64,000 nt of DNA from Dokdonella immobilis (GTDB lineage Bacteria > Pseudomonadota > Gammaproteobacteria > Xanthomonadales > Rhodanobacteraceae). The first letter of the stretch is position 1. Every line of letters starts with the position of its first letter. The notes below the pieces were generated by a model. It saw only the letters and a list, made by a program, of their open reading frames with translations. It was not told the origin of the DNA and did no database searches. The stretch lies in the NCBI RefSeq assembly GCF_900115085.1, contig NZ_FOVF01000007.1, forward strand, positions 1-64,000. Direction: 5' to 3'. The position numbers and the translations under genes were made by a program. Below, piece by piece: positions 38,346 through 48,019 of the stretch.

Positions 38346-40532
38346 ATGAAAGCGACCGATACCGATTCAGCCGTCCATTCGAAGCGCGTTTCGACACCGT
38401 GCCATTGCTGGGCGCGCGTGGCCATCGTGCTCGCCGCCGGGCTCCTTGCCGCGGCTCCCCTGGCGGCGCAGAGCCTGCGCGCAGGTTACAACCGCGACGT
38501 CATCTATCAGGTCTTCGTCGATCGCTTCTTCGATGGCAGCAGCGCCAACAACGATCCCTCCGACCCCCTCTTCGACGCCAGCGGGACCGATCTGCAGCGC
38601 TACATCGGCGGCGACTTCCAGGGCCTGACCCAGAAAGTCGGCTACCTGAAGAACATGGGCATCTCGGCCGTTTGGGTGACCTCGCCGCTGGACAACCGCA
38701 ACCTGCAGACCCTGAACGGCTCGTTCGCGCCGTACCACGGCTACGAGATGCGGGATACGCTCAAGCCCGATGAGCATTTCACCGATGCCGCGCGCAACTG
38801 GGCCGCGTTCGACAGCTTCGTCACGGCGGCGCACAACGCCGGCATCAAGGTCATTGTCGACTTCGCGCCAAATCATTCGAACGTGCGCAATTCGGGCGAG
38901 AACGGCAGCCTGTCGGCCAATGGCGTTTTCCAGGCGAACTATGCGACCAATCCCGGCGGGTTCTTCCACACCGGTGCCAATCTCGCCGGTGGCCAGTTCG
39001 ATTCGGCCTACGAGACCCAGTACCTGACCCTGTTCGACCTGACCGACCTCAACCAGGAAAACGCCACGGTCGATGCGCTGCTCAAGGGCGCCGTGGGCAA
39101 CCTGCAGAACCATGGGGTCGACGGTTTTCGCATCGATGCGACCAAGCATGTGAACTGGGGCTGGCAGTACAGCCTGGCCAACGCGATCTACAGCAACCGC
39201 ACAAGCTTCATCTTCGGCGAGTGGGTGGCCGACGACAGCGGCAATCCGCTTTATCGCGACATGCTCAAGTTCAGCAACCGGAGCGGCATCGCCGAACTGA
39301 ACTTCCCGCTGTTCACGCGGGCCAGCAGCGTGTTCGCCCAGGGCGGTTCGTTCATCGATCTCGACAACGTCATCGGCCAGCAGCAGGGCGATTTCGCCTA
39401 CCAGAACGATCTCGTCAACTTCATCGACAACCACGATCGCCAACGCTTCCTGACCGTCGACACGAGCAGCAACGACCGCAAGCACCTGCACGAGGCGCTG
39501 GCCTTCATCCTCACCGCACGCGGCATTCCGTGCATCTACTACGGCAGCGAACAGTACCTCGAGGGTGGCAACGATCCGGACAACCGGCGCAGGATGCCGG
39601 CCTTCGACGAGACCACGACCGCGTTCAAGCTGATCAAGGCGCTGTCGACGCTGCGCAATGCCAACGAGGCGCTGGCCTTCGGTTCGACCAGCGAGCGCTG
39701 GATCAACAGCAATGTCTACATCTACGAGCGCAAGTTCTACGACAGCGTGGTCGTGGTCGCGATCAACAAGGGGACGGCTGCGCAGAACATCGGCGGCCTG
39801 GTCACCTCGTTGCCGACCGGGTCCTATGCCGACTATCTCGACAACCTCGTTGGCGGCGTTTCGCTGTCGGTCCTTGCCGCGACCGCGGGCGGTTACAGCA
39901 CCGCGAACTTCGCCCTGCCGGCCAACAGCGTTTCGATCTGGCAGCGCGATCCGGCGACGACGACTGCGCAACTGGGCAACGTGACACCGACGGCGGCGCA
40001 ACCGGGGGTCAAGGTAATCATCAGTGGCCAGGGCTTTGGCACGAGCACTGGCAGCGTCAAATTTGGCGCGAGCAGCGCCGCGATCACGAGCTGGAGCGAC
40101 CGGCAGATCGTTGCGACCGTACCCAACGTCGGCCAGGGCAGCTCGGTCGTCACGGTGACACGCTCGGGCAGTTCGACGGCCTCGAACGGCTTCAACTTCA
40201 GCGTCTACCAGGCCAGGCTGGTGCCGGTCACGTTCACCGTCTACAACGCCGCGCCGACCAATCCGGGCGACGCCATCTACCTGACCGGCAACACGGTCGA
40301 ACTCGGCAACTGGGCGACCACGCCGGCCAGCGCGGTCGGGGCGATGCTGACCAATGCCAGCACCTATCCGAACTGGTGGCTGACGGTCAGCGTGCCGGCC
40401 GGCAAGACCATCCAGTACAAGTTCATCCGCATCCGTGCCGACGGCAGCGTGACCTGGGAAAACGGCGGCAATCACAGCGTTGCGGTGCGGGCCTCCGGGG
40501 TCGGGGCGGTCAATGTGAGCTGGCAGTACTGA
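38346..40532 (+). CDS. Secreted GH13 enzyme, cyclodextrin glucanotransferase-like
   Basis: 728 aa. Long n-region then signal peptide ending near APLAAQ (about residue 41). Domain order A/B (GH13 barrel, to about 440), C (beta, to about 535), IPT/TIG (about 538-622, NVTPTAAQPGVKVIISGQGFG) and CBM20 starch-binding (about 623-728, GDAIYLTGNTVELGNWAT). This A-B-C-D-E order is that of cyclodextrin glucanotransferases and maltogenic amylases. Catalytic Asp264 (GFRIDATKH), Glu292 (FGEWVADD) and Asp364 (FIDNHDRQR) are present. Transferase versus hydrolase cannot be settled by sequence. ATG 38346 after GGGAGAG. Confidence 0.88.
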   Translation: MKATDTDSAVHSKRVSTPCHCWARVAIVLAAGLLAAAPLAAQSLRAGYNRDVIYQVFVDRFFDGSSANNDPSDPLFDASGTDLQRYIGGDFQGLTQKVGYLKNMGISAVWVTSPLDNRNLQTLNGSFAPYHGYEMRDTLKPDEHFTDAARNWAAFDSFVTAAHNAGIKVIVDFAPNHSNVRNSGENGSLSANGVFQANYATNPGGFFHTGANLAGGQFDSAYETQYLTLFDLTDLNQENATVDALLKGAVGNLQNHGVDGFRIDATKHVNWGWQYSLANAIYSNRTSFIFGEWVADDSGNPLYRDMLKFSNRSGIAELNFPLFTRASSVFAQGGSFIDLDNVIGQQQGDFAYQNDLVNFIDNHDRQRFLTVDTSSNDRKHLHEALAFILTARGIPCIYYGSEQYLEGGNDPDNRRRMPAFDETTTAFKLIKALSTLRNANEALAFGSTSERWINSNVYIYERKFYDSVVVVAINKGTAAQNIGGLVTSLPTGSYADYLDNLVGGVSLSVLAATAGGYSTANFALPANSVSIWQRDPATTTAQLGNVTPTAAQPGVKVIISGQGFGTSTGSVKFGASSAAITSWSDRQIVATVPNVGQGSSVVTVTRSGSSTASNGFNFSVYQARLVPVTFTVYNAAPTNPGDAIYLTGNTVELGNWATTPASAVGAMLTNASTYPNWWLTVSVPAGKTIQYKFIRIRADGSVTWENGGNHSVAVRASGVGAVNVSWQY

Positions 40533-40650
40533 GCGACAAGGACGACCGAGGCTCCAGGCGCGGGCACCCGTTGCCAAGGCCAACGATGCCTGCCGGCTTG
40601 GTCGCCAGGCGGTGATCGCCTATCATGCTGCGCCTCGCGAAGGGGGCAGC

Positions 40651-41442
40651 ATGGCGGTGACTTCATCCTCGGTTCGCCCGGGTATTTCGGGTGCTTTCGG
40701 CTGGCGCGTGCTCAACGCGCTGCAGCTTCTGTTTACCGTGCTATGGACCGGCGCCCTGCTCGGCCCGGCCTTGTTGCTGCTCGTGCTCTGCGGGGGGCGG
40801 CGGCGCTGGCCATTGCGCATGGCCTCGCGGATCTGGGCGCCCGGCCTGCTCGCGGGTGCGGGCGTGCGCCTCGATCTCGAGGGTTTCGACGCGATCGATT
40901 TCTCGAAGCCGCATATCGTCGTGGCCAACCACCAGTCGATGATCGATGTGTGCGTCTTGTACCGGGCATTGCCGGTACCGTTGCGTTTCGTGCTCAAGCA
41001 GGAACTTGCGCATGTGCCGCTGATTGGCTGGTACGCGCGAGCCATGGGCATGGTCTTCATCGAGCGCGAAGCGGCGCGCAAGGCGGCCCGTCGCCTGCAT
41101 GCCGCGCACGACCTGTTCGCCGCTGGCGACAGCCTGTGCGCCTTTCCGGAGGGCACGCGCAGCCGCGACGGCCGGGTCGGTGCGTTCAAGGGTGGCGTCT
41201 TCAAACTGGCCATCGAGTCGGGCGTGCCGATCCTGCCGGTCGCGATCGAAGGCAGCGGACGGGTGCTGCCGGCTTCCGGTTTTAGCGTGCGTCCGGGTTG
41301 CATTCGTCTGCGCGCAGGCGATCCGATCAGTACGGATGGGCTGCAGGTCTCCGATCGCAACCTGCTCGCCCGGCGCTGTCACGACGCCGTGATCGCACTC
41401 CTCGATCAGGCCTTGCCCGGGTCGGCCCCTGCAGGCCACTGA
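40651..41442 (+). CDS. plsC: 1-acyl-sn-glycerol-3-phosphate acyltransferase
   Basis: 263 aa membrane-associated acyltransferase. HX4D motif NHQSMID (His94, Asp99) and FPEGTRSRDG motif are intact, with an N-terminal hydrophobic helix (LLFTVLWTGALLGPALLLLV). It acylates lysophosphatidate to phosphatidate. A second function in ornithine-lipid synthesis is possible for members of this family. The ATG at 40651 has AGGGGG upstream. Confidence 0.88.
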   Translation: MAVTSSSVRPGISGAFGWRVLNALQLLFTVLWTGALLGPALLLLVLCGGRRRWPLRMASRIWAPGLLAGAGVRLDLEGFDAIDFSKPHIVVANHQSMIDVCVLYRALPVPLRFVLKQELAHVPLIGWYARAMGMVFIEREAARKAARRLHAAHDLFAAGDSLCAFPEGTRSRDGRVGAFKGGVFKLAIESGVPILPVAIEGSGRVLPASGFSVRPGCIRLRAGDPISTDGLQVSDRNLLARRCHDAVIALLDQALPGSAPAGH

Positions 41443-41553
41443 GGATTCCGAGGCCGGTCGAGGGCTCTCGTCGGCACTGCGCTTGCGTGCATGACTGCCG
41501 ACATATCGCGGGTGTAGGCTTGGAACTTCCCAGGCGCCGCCGAGGTGATCGCG

Positions 41554-42024
41554 ATGAAGCTCGATATCAATGGTCGGGAGCATGAAGTCGATGTCCCGGC
41601 CGACATGCCGTTGTTGTGGGTATTGCGCGACGTGGTCGGCCTGACCGGCACCAAGTTCGGCTGCGGCATTGCCCAGTGCGGTGCCTGCACGGTGCACGTG
41701 GATGGCCAGCCGACGCGCTCCTGCGTGATGCCGGCGTCGGCCCTGGCCGGAAAGAAGATCACGACGATCGAGAGCCTCGGCAGCGACGGCTCGCACCCGG
41801 TCCAGCGCGCCTGGATCGAGCACGATGTGGTCCAGTGCGGCTATTGCCAGTCCGGCCAGGTCATGTCGGCGGTGGCCCTGCTGGCGAGCAAACCGAAACC
41901 GACCGATGCCGATATCGACGCCGCCATGGCCGGCAACATCTGTCGCTGCGGCACCTACCAGCGCATCCGCTCCGCCGTGCATCGCGCGGCCGAACTGGCC
42001 GGGGAGAAGCACCATGAGTCCTGA
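41554..42024 (+). CDS. iorA: [2Fe-2S] subunit of a molybdenum hydroxylase (IorA-like)
   Basis: 156 aa small subunit with a plant-type [2Fe-2S] site ([18 protein letters not shown]) and a second all-helical site ([19 protein letters not shown]). Passes electrons from the molybdenum subunit encoded next. The ATG at 41554 is used because GAGGTGA lies 6 nt upstream; a GTG at 41545 would add three residues. Overlaps the large-subunit ATG by 11 bp. Confidence 0.93.
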   Translation: MKLDINGREHEVDVPADMPLLWVLRDVVGLTGTKFGCGIAQCGACTVHVDGQPTRSCVMPASALAGKKITTIESLGSDGSHPVQRAWIEHDVVQCGYCQSGQVMSAVALLASKPKPTDADIDAAMAGNICRCGTYQRIRSAVHRAAELAGEKHHES

Positions 42025-44185
42025 TTCCGGCAACCCGATGCTGCCGTCGCGGCGGCAGTTCCTGGCGACCTCGGCGACACTGGCCGGCGGTCTCGTCATC
42101 GCCTGTTTCGTGCCGTTCGGCACGCGCCGACTGTTCGCCCAGGAAGGCGGGCCGCCGCCGGCGCCGCCAATGGATCCGAATGCCTTCGTGCACATCGGCA
42201 GCGACGACAGCGTGACTGTCGTGCTCAAGCATTCGGAGATGGGCCAGGGCGTGTGGACGTCGATACCGATGGTCGTCGCCGAGGAACTCGATTGCGACTG
42301 GTCGAAGGTGCGCGTCGAGAATGCGCCGAATGCGCAGGTCTACGCGAATAATGCGTTCGGCATCCAGGGCACTGGCGGATCGACCAGCACGCTCGAATCG
42401 TTCGGCCAGATGCGCGAGGCCGGGGCGATGGCGCGCGCGATGCTGGTCGATGCCGCGGCGCAGCGCTGGAAGGTCGATCCCTCGACCTGCCGCACCGAGA
42501 AGGGTCGGGTCATTTCGGGCACCCACAGCGCGCGCTATGGCGAACTTGCCGATGCCGCCGCCAAGCTCAAGGCGCCGGAAAAGGTTGCCCTCAAGGACCC
42601 GTCGAAGTGGACCCTGATCGGCAAGCCGACGCCGCGCCTGGACAGCCTGGCCAAGGTCACCGGGACGGCCGGATTCGGCATCGACGTGCAGCGACCGGGC
42701 CTGCTGGTCGCGATGGTCGCGCGTGCGCCGGTATTCGGCGGCACGGTCAAGTCGTTCGATGCGACCAAGGCCAGGGCGGTCGATGGCGTGGTCGACGTGC
42801 TCCAGGTACCGAGCGGCGTCGCCGTGCTCGGCAAGCACACCTGGGCCGCGAAGAAGGGCCGGGATGCCCTCGTCATCGACTGGGACAACGGCGCCGGGGC
42901 GACGATGTCGACCGAGGCGATGCGCGCCGACTATCGAAAGCGGGCCGGCACGCGCGGCCTCGTGGCCAAGACGCAGGGCGAGGTCGACGCCGCACTCGAG
43001 GCCGCCGAGAAGCGGATCGAGGCCGACTACGAAGTCCCGTTCCTGGCGCACGCGCCGATGGAGCCGCTCAACTGCACCGTGGAGATCGGCAAGGACGGTT
43101 GTGAGATCTGGACAGGCACCCAGTTCCAGGGCGTCGACCAGGGCGTGGTCGCGCAGATCCTCGGCATCGAGCCCGGCCGGGTGAAGATCCACACACAGTT
43201 CCTCGGCGGCGGTTTTGGCCGCCGCGCCAACCCCGTTTCGGATTTCGTCGCCGAGGCCGTGCAGGTGGCCAAGGCTGCCAACAAGCCGGTCAAGCTCGTC
43301 TGGACGCGCGAGGACGATGTGCGTGGCGGCTACTACCGTCCGATGTGGTTGTCGCGGTTTTCGGCGGCGCTCGGCAAGGATGGCAAGCCGAGCGCGTGGT
43401 CGCACACGATCGTCGGCCAGTCGATCATCGCCGGTACTCCGTTCGCGCCGGTGATGATCAAGGATGGCATCGATGCGACCTCGGTCGAAGGTGCGGCGGA
43501 CTCGCCATATCTCGCCGCGATTCCCGCGCATCGCGTCGACCTGCATACGCCGACCAGCCCGATCCCGGTACTCTGGTGGCGTTCGGTTGGCCACTCGCAT
43601 ACCGGATTCGTGGTCGAGAGCTTCATCGACGAACTCGCGCATGCGGCCAGGACCGATCCGCTCGAGTTCCGGCGCAAGCTTTTGCCAGCCGATTCACGCA
43701 ACCTGCGCGCGCTCGAACTCGCGGCCAGGGAATTCGGCTGGGGCAAGCCGTTGCCGAAGGGCCATGCAGCCGGCCTCGCCGTGCATGAATCCTTCGCCAG
43801 CCATGTCGCCCAGGTCGCCGAAGTTTCGGTCGAGGACGGCAAGATCCGCGTCCACCGCGTGGTCTGCGCCGTCGATTGCGGCCCCGTGGTCAATCCGATG
43901 ACGATCGAGGCGCAGATGCAGTCGGCGATCGCCTTCGGTCTCGGCGCGGCGCTGCACAGCAAGATCACGTTCAAGGACGGCAAGGTCGAACAGGGCAATT
44001 TCAACGACTACCTGGTGCTGCGCCTCGACGAGATGCCAAAGGTCGAGGTGCATATCGTCAAGAGCACCGACAAGATGGGTGGTGTCGGCGAACCGGGCCT
44101 GCCGCCGATCGCGCCGGCGGTGGCGAATGCGGTGTTTGCCGCGACCGGGAAGCGGTTGAGGTCGTTGCCATTCGTCTTGACCTGA
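42014..44185 (+). CDS. iorB: Molybdopterin-binding subunit of aldehyde/isoquinoline oxidoreductase (IorB-like)
   Basis: 723 aa. Tat signal [16 protein letters not shown] (Arg13-Arg14) directs a folded cofactor-bearing enzyme to the periplasm. Mo-cofactor domains: [23 protein letters not shown], and the active-site Glu in [18 protein letters not shown]. IorB-type enzymes hydroxylate aldehydes or N-heterocycles. With iorA it forms a two-gene operon; no dedicated electron acceptor or XdhC-type chaperone gene is adjacent. Substrate unknown. Confidence 0.92.
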   Translation: MSPDSGNPMLPSRRQFLATSATLAGGLVIACFVPFGTRRLFAQEGGPPPAPPMDPNAFVHIGSDDSVTVVLKHSEMGQGVWTSIPMVVAEELDCDWSKVRVENAPNAQVYANNAFGIQGTGGSTSTLESFGQMREAGAMARAMLVDAAAQRWKVDPSTCRTEKGRVISGTHSARYGELADAAAKLKAPEKVALKDPSKWTLIGKPTPRLDSLAKVTGTAGFGIDVQRPGLLVAMVARAPVFGGTVKSFDATKARAVDGVVDVLQVPSGVAVLGKHTWAAKKGRDALVIDWDNGAGATMSTEAMRADYRKRAGTRGLVAKTQGEVDAALEAAEKRIEADYEVPFLAHAPMEPLNCTVEIGKDGCEIWTGTQFQGVDQGVVAQILGIEPGRVKIHTQFLGGGFGRRANPVSDFVAEAVQVAKAANKPVKLVWTREDDVRGGYYRPMWLSRFSAALGKDGKPSAWSHTIVGQSIIAGTPFAPVMIKDGIDATSVEGAADSPYLAAIPAHRVDLHTPTSPIPVLWWRSVGHSHTGFVVESFIDELAHAARTDPLEFRRKLLPADSRNLRALELAAREFGWGKPLPKGHAAGLAVHESFASHVAQVAEVSVEDGKIRVHRVVCAVDCGPVVNPMTIEAQMQSAIAFGLGAALHSKITFKDGKVEQGNFNDYLVLRLDEMPKVEVHIVKSTDKMGGVGEPGLPPIAPAVANAVFAATGKRLRSLPFVLT

Positions 44186-44293
44186 TCTTGCGGGGGCACT
44201 GAGGGTTGTCGCGCGCAACCTTCGGCAGGCTCAGGACAGGCGGGACTTCGCCCGGGCAGGGGGCCAGTGACTCAGCTTCATCTCTTGCTCGGG

Positions 44294-44660
44294 CATCGCT
44301 ACGCGGCGCATTCCTGGCGCGGGTGCAGAGCTTTCACTCGCCCGCGGCGAGCGAGTCACTCCGATTCCCCTGTAGGAGCGCCTTCAGGCGAAATGCTTTT
44401 CCGCACGATTCGAACATCCACTCCGTTGTCCCTATGCAGGCAGGGATCCAGTGACTTTGCTGTCCGCGCTGCTGTGCATCGCTTCGCGGCGCATTCTTGG
44501 GGTAGTAGCAGAGCTTTCACTGGCCTTCGCCGAGCGAGTCACTCCGCTGCCACTGTAGGAGCGCCTTCAGGCGCGATGCCTTTCCGCACGATTCGAACAT
44601 CCACGCTGTTGTCCCTATGCAGGCAGGGACCTTGTGACTCCGCTTCTGCGCTTGATCGTG
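44294..44660 (+). repeat. Direct repeats of about 183 bp
   Basis: Two copies start at 44294 and 44477 with CATCGCT(A/T)CGCGGCGCATTC, run through GAGCTTTCACTCG...GAGCGAGTCACTCC, the REP-like CTGTAGGAGCGCCTTCAGGCG(C/A)(G/A)ATGC, and TGTCCCTATGCAGGCAGGGA. A third copy begins at 44661 but departs after about 70 bp into the inverted-repeat sequence. Confidence 0.85.
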
Positions 44661-44955
44661 CATCGCTTCGCGGCGCATTCTTGGAGTAGGAGCGGAGCTT
44701 TCACTCGCCTTCGGCGAGCGAGTTACTTTCTCTTGCGTGGCCAAGAGAAAGTAACCAAAGAGAAGGCCACCCCAAAGCGGTGGTCGCCGGGCATCCTGCC
44801 CTGCGACTGCGCGGCCGGGCTACGGGGGTTCGCTGACAGCACCTCCGTGTGCTGGCAGCGAACTGGGCGCAATCCATTGCGCCCACCCTGCGGGCCTTTC
44901 CTTCGCCCGACCGCCACCGCTTACGGGGCCCGCTTAGCGCGCATCCTGCGCGCCA
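44520..44955. repeat. Left arm of a large imperfect palindrome
   Basis: Includes CTGTAGGAGCGCCTTCAGGCGCGATGC, CATCGCTTCGCGGCGCATTCTTGG, TTACTTTCTCTTGCGTGGCC, AAGAGAAAGTAACCAAAGAG, GCATCCTGCCCT, and CACCCTGCGGGCC. Each block recurs in reverse complement and reverse order in 45240-45710. No gene is recognisable. Confidence 0.8.
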
Positions 44956-44976
44956 GAGCGGAGAGCAAGGGCAACA

Positions 44977-45069
44977 GCCAAAGCCAAAGCCGAAGCCGAA
45001 GCCGAAGCCGAAGCCGAGGCCGAAGCCGAAGCCGAAGCCGAAGCCGAAGCCGAAGCCGAAGCCGAAGCC
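44977..45069. repeat. Hexanucleotide (GAAGCC)n microsatellite
   Basis: About 15 tandem copies of GCCGAA with two GCCAAA units at the start and one GCCGAG in the middle, in the loop between the palindrome arms. A change in copy number would be silent for neighbouring genes because no gene crosses it. Confidence 0.95.
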
Positions 45070-45239
45070 CCTCATCCGCCTTTGGCAACTGAACTCGCAC
45101 CCTCCATGGCGCTCGCCCTGCGGGCAGCATTCGCTGCGCAAAACGGCCGTCCTGCCGTTTGGTCTCCCGCACGGCGGGAGAAGGAACTTCAAGCGCAGAG
45201 ACGAAGCCGCATCCGCAGGCTCGCGGGAATCTGCTTCGT

Positions 45240-45710
45240 CTTGGCTGCGCAGGAGGCGCAGTGAATGGGGCCCCTATGCAGTGGCGCAGCGGCGGAGAAA
45301 AGGCCCGCAGGGTGGCTCGCAAGGAGGCGAGCCAGTTGGCTGCCAGTCCAGGGATGGACTGTCAGCCAACCCCGGAGCCGCTGCGCGGAGTCGGAGGGCA
45401 GGATGCCCGGAGACCGCTGCATCGGGGTGGCCTTCTCTTTGGTTACTTTCTCTTGGCCACGCAAGAGAAAGTGACTCGCTCGCCGAAGGCGAGTGAAAGC
45501 TTTGCTCTTAACTCCAAGAATGCGCCGCGAAGCGATGCACGAACAAGCGGAAAGGCCAAGGCACTGGGTCCCCACCCGAACGAAGTCCGGCCTGTCCTGA
45601 GCCGGTCGAAGGGCAGAGACGACGGCGTACAAGTTCGAATCGGGCGGAAGGAGCATCGCGCCTGAAGGCGCTCCTACAGTTAAAACGACGTGAGTCGCTC
45701 GCCGCAGGCG
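45240..45710. repeat. Right arm of the large imperfect palindrome
   Basis: Reverse-complement counterpart of 44520-44955: GGCCCGCAGGGTGGC, AGGGCAGGATGCCC, CTCTTTGGTTACTTTCTCTT, GGCCACGCAAGAGAAAGT, CCAAGAATGCGCCGCGAAGC and GCATCGCGCCTGAAGGCGCT occur in mirrored order. From 45711 to 45926 no gene is seen either. Confidence 0.8.
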
Positions 45711-45926
45711 GTTTAGAGCCTTTCCTCAATAGGATGCATCGCGAATCGCTGTGCAATTTCACGTAGGCCTGGGGCGCCGAGTTCTACCTCACGCCTTCAA
45801 GCAATCGTGCGCATCGGCACGCCGACACCACAAGCAGAGCCCAACTGCATTCCAGGCGCGATGCGCCTCATGTCACCCATCGAGGCGCCCGGAAAGGCCG
45901 AATCGAACGAAACCAGGGCCAACAAT

Positions 45927-48014
45927 TCAGTCCGACTGCCCGGCCAGCAAGTCCGTCTCCCGGGCAGTGTGAAAATGCCGCTTGAAGACAACCTCGCCGG
46001 TCTCCGGCTCCTCGAGCTCGCGCGCATAGCGATGCCCGGCGTAGACGGCGTGGGCGATCAGGCCCGGGGCTTCGGCGTCGCCAATGCAGCGGACGGCCTG
46101 GATGCCGGCGTCGGACCATTCGGATCCGCGCAGCAGCAGCGCCTGGTGCAGCGCGTCGTTCGGGATGCGTGCGGTGATGGTGACTACGGCATCGCATTCG
46201 CGTTCGATGCGCGAGTGGTTCCAGACATTCTCGAGCGTGAGGCGGGTATCCGAGTAGTCGAGCACTGCATGCGAGACCAGGGTCCCGATGCCGAGTTCGG
46301 CGATACGCTTGCGGATGTGCCGGTAGTCGAGCGTGTGCATGCTCCATGGGGCAAGCTGGTCGTCCGGGGTCAGCCAGGTGACCTCGCAACCCTGCTTGTG
46401 CAGCAATTCGGCGACCACGCTGGACAGGTAGAAGCCGTCGTCATCGAGCACGACCACGCGCCCTTCCGGCAGGTGGCCATCCATCAGGTCGTCGGGCGTG
46501 AACACGCGCGGGTTGTCGGTGAAGCCGGCAATGGCCGACCCATGGCTGCGGCCGTAGCCGTCGCGGCGCCAGTGGCAGCCGGTGGCGAGCACGACATGTT
46601 CGGCGCCGAAGTCGAGCACATCCTGCGCGCTCAGCATCGAATCGAGATACACGCCAACATTGGCCAGCTTGTTGATCTGGCCGATGCGCCAGTCGCGCAC
46701 GCGGGCCCATTCGGCGAGCCCGGGCAGTCGCGCTTCGCGGGTGACCCGACCGCCGAGTTCCGTGCTTGCCTCGGCGACGTTGACTTCGTAACCGCGCTGG
46801 CCGAGCGCGCGCGCCGCTTCGAGTCCTGCCGGGCCGGCGCCGACGACGAGGACGCGCCTGGGCGAGCGTTTCGGCGCAATGCGTTCGGGATGCCAGTCGC
46901 GCCGCCACTCCTCGCCCATGGTCGGATTCTGCGTGCAGCGGATCGGCGAAGTGGTCATGTCGCCCGAGACGCAGATGTTGCAGCCGATGCATTCGCGGAT
47001 GTCTTCGATGCGACCTTCCTCGATTTTCCTGGGCAGGAATGGATCGGCGATCGAGGGGCGCGCGGCGCCGATCATGTCGAGGACGCCGCGGCGGATCTGC
47101 GCGACCATGGTGTCAGGTGAGGTGAAACGGCCGACGCCAACCACGGGCTTGCTCGTGGTCTTCTTGACGAAATCGATGAACGGTTCCTGGGCGCCCTCGG
47201 CGGCGAAGCGCGAGGGGATCGAATCGTTGTACCAGGCGGCGACGTTGACGTCCCAGAGGTCGGGTAGTTCGGCCAGCATCGCGACGATGTCGCGCGCTTC
47301 GGAGATCTCGACGCCGTTGGCACCGAGCAGTTCCTCGGTGGCGAAGCGCAGGGCCACGCCGCAGGTGTCGCCGACGGCATCCCTGGTGTCTTCGAGCACT
47401 TCGCGCAACAGGCGTACGCGATTCTCCAGCGAGCCGCCGTACTCGTCGCTGCGCTGGTTGCGCCGGCGTTGCAGGAAGTGCATGGCCAGCGAAAGGTCAT
47501 GCGCCGCATAGACGTAAATGATGTCCATGCCGGCGCGCTTGCCGCGGATCGCCGCCTCGCGATGCCAGCGCCGGTACTCGCGGATGTCGTGGCGCGTCAT
47601 CGCCCGCGCCTGCGACGGATAGCCGTACTTGGACGGCTGGTGCGACGGCCCGATCAGGACCTCGCGCGAATACAGGTTCGAGGCGGTCGGTCCGTTGTGG
47701 GTCAGTTCGAGCGCGGCCAGCGCGCCATGTGCATGAACCCGGTCGCACATCAGGGCCAGGGCCGGGATGTCGCGGTCGTCCCACAGGCGCGCCTCGACGT
47801 AAGGCGTCAAATCACCGCTCGGATGGATTTCGCATTCCTCGGTCGAGACCACGGCCCAGCCGCCCTCGGCCTTGACCTCGCGCATGGCCGCGTGGGCCAG
47901 CGGCATGGCATGGCCCATGCCGTTGCAGTGCGGAACCTGGAAGAAGCGGTTCTTCGCGGTGACCGGGCCGATCCGTACCGGGGTGAAGAGAATGTCGTAA
48001 CGGGGGTCGCGCAT
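45927..48014 (-). CDS. Trimethylamine/histamine dehydrogenase-family flavoprotein
   Basis: 695 aa. N-terminal TIM barrel with Cys30 in QVPHC (6-S-cysteinyl-FMN site of trimethylamine dehydrogenase), Tyr169 and His172 in YVYAAH, and Asp264; a 4Fe-4S site C342-I-G-C345-N-I-C348 with Cys360; then FAD/ADP-binding halves (RVLVVGAGPAGLEAARALG). Of the three aromatic residues that hold trimethylammonium in TMADH, the equivalents are Glu60, Trp261 and Asp352, closer to histamine dehydrogenase (Gln, Trp, Asp). Probably oxidises a cationic amine or N-methyl amino acid. Start ATG 48014 aligns with TMADH; 48065 would overlap the permease gene. Confidence 0.88.
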   Translation of the reverse strand: MRDPRYDILFTPVRIGPVTAKNRFFQVPHCNGMGHAMPLAHAAMREVKAEGGWAVVSTEECEIHPSGDLTPYVEARLWDDRDIPALALMCDRVHAHGALAALELTHNGPTASNLYSREVLIGPSHQPSKYGYPSQARAMTRHDIREYRRWHREAAIRGKRAGMDIIYVYAAHDLSLAMHFLQRRRNQRSDEYGGSLENRVRLLREVLEDTRDAVGDTCGVALRFATEELLGANGVEISEARDIVAMLAELPDLWDVNVAAWYNDSIPSRFAAEGAQEPFIDFVKKTTSKPVVGVGRFTSPDTMVAQIRRGVLDMIGAARPSIADPFLPRKIEEGRIEDIRECIGCNICVSGDMTTSPIRCTQNPTMGEEWRRDWHPERIAPKRSPRRVLVVGAGPAGLEAARALGQRGYEVNVAEASTELGGRVTREARLPGLAEWARVRDWRIGQINKLANVGVYLDSMLSAQDVLDFGAEHVVLATGCHWRRDGYGRSHGSAIAGFTDNPRVFTPDDLMDGHLPEGRVVVLDDDGFYLSSVVAELLHKQGCEVTWLTPDDQLAPWSMHTLDYRHIRKRIAELGIGTLVSHAVLDYSDTRLTLENVWNHSRIERECDAVVTITARIPNDALHQALLLRGSEWSDAGIQAVRCIGDAEAPGLIAHAVYAGHRYARELEEPETGEVVFKRHFHTARETDLLAGQSD

Positions 48015-48019
48015 GCGGT

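Noticed and set aside
44294-44730. CRISPR-like spacing of repeats
   Set aside because: Units of 183 bp are similar along their whole length, so there are no spacers.
44849-45496. 215-residue Pro-Lys-repeat protein and overlapping frames on both strands
   Set aside because: The sequence is palindrome arm plus (GAAGCC)n microsatellite; several frames are open at once, no ribosome-binding site, no domain.
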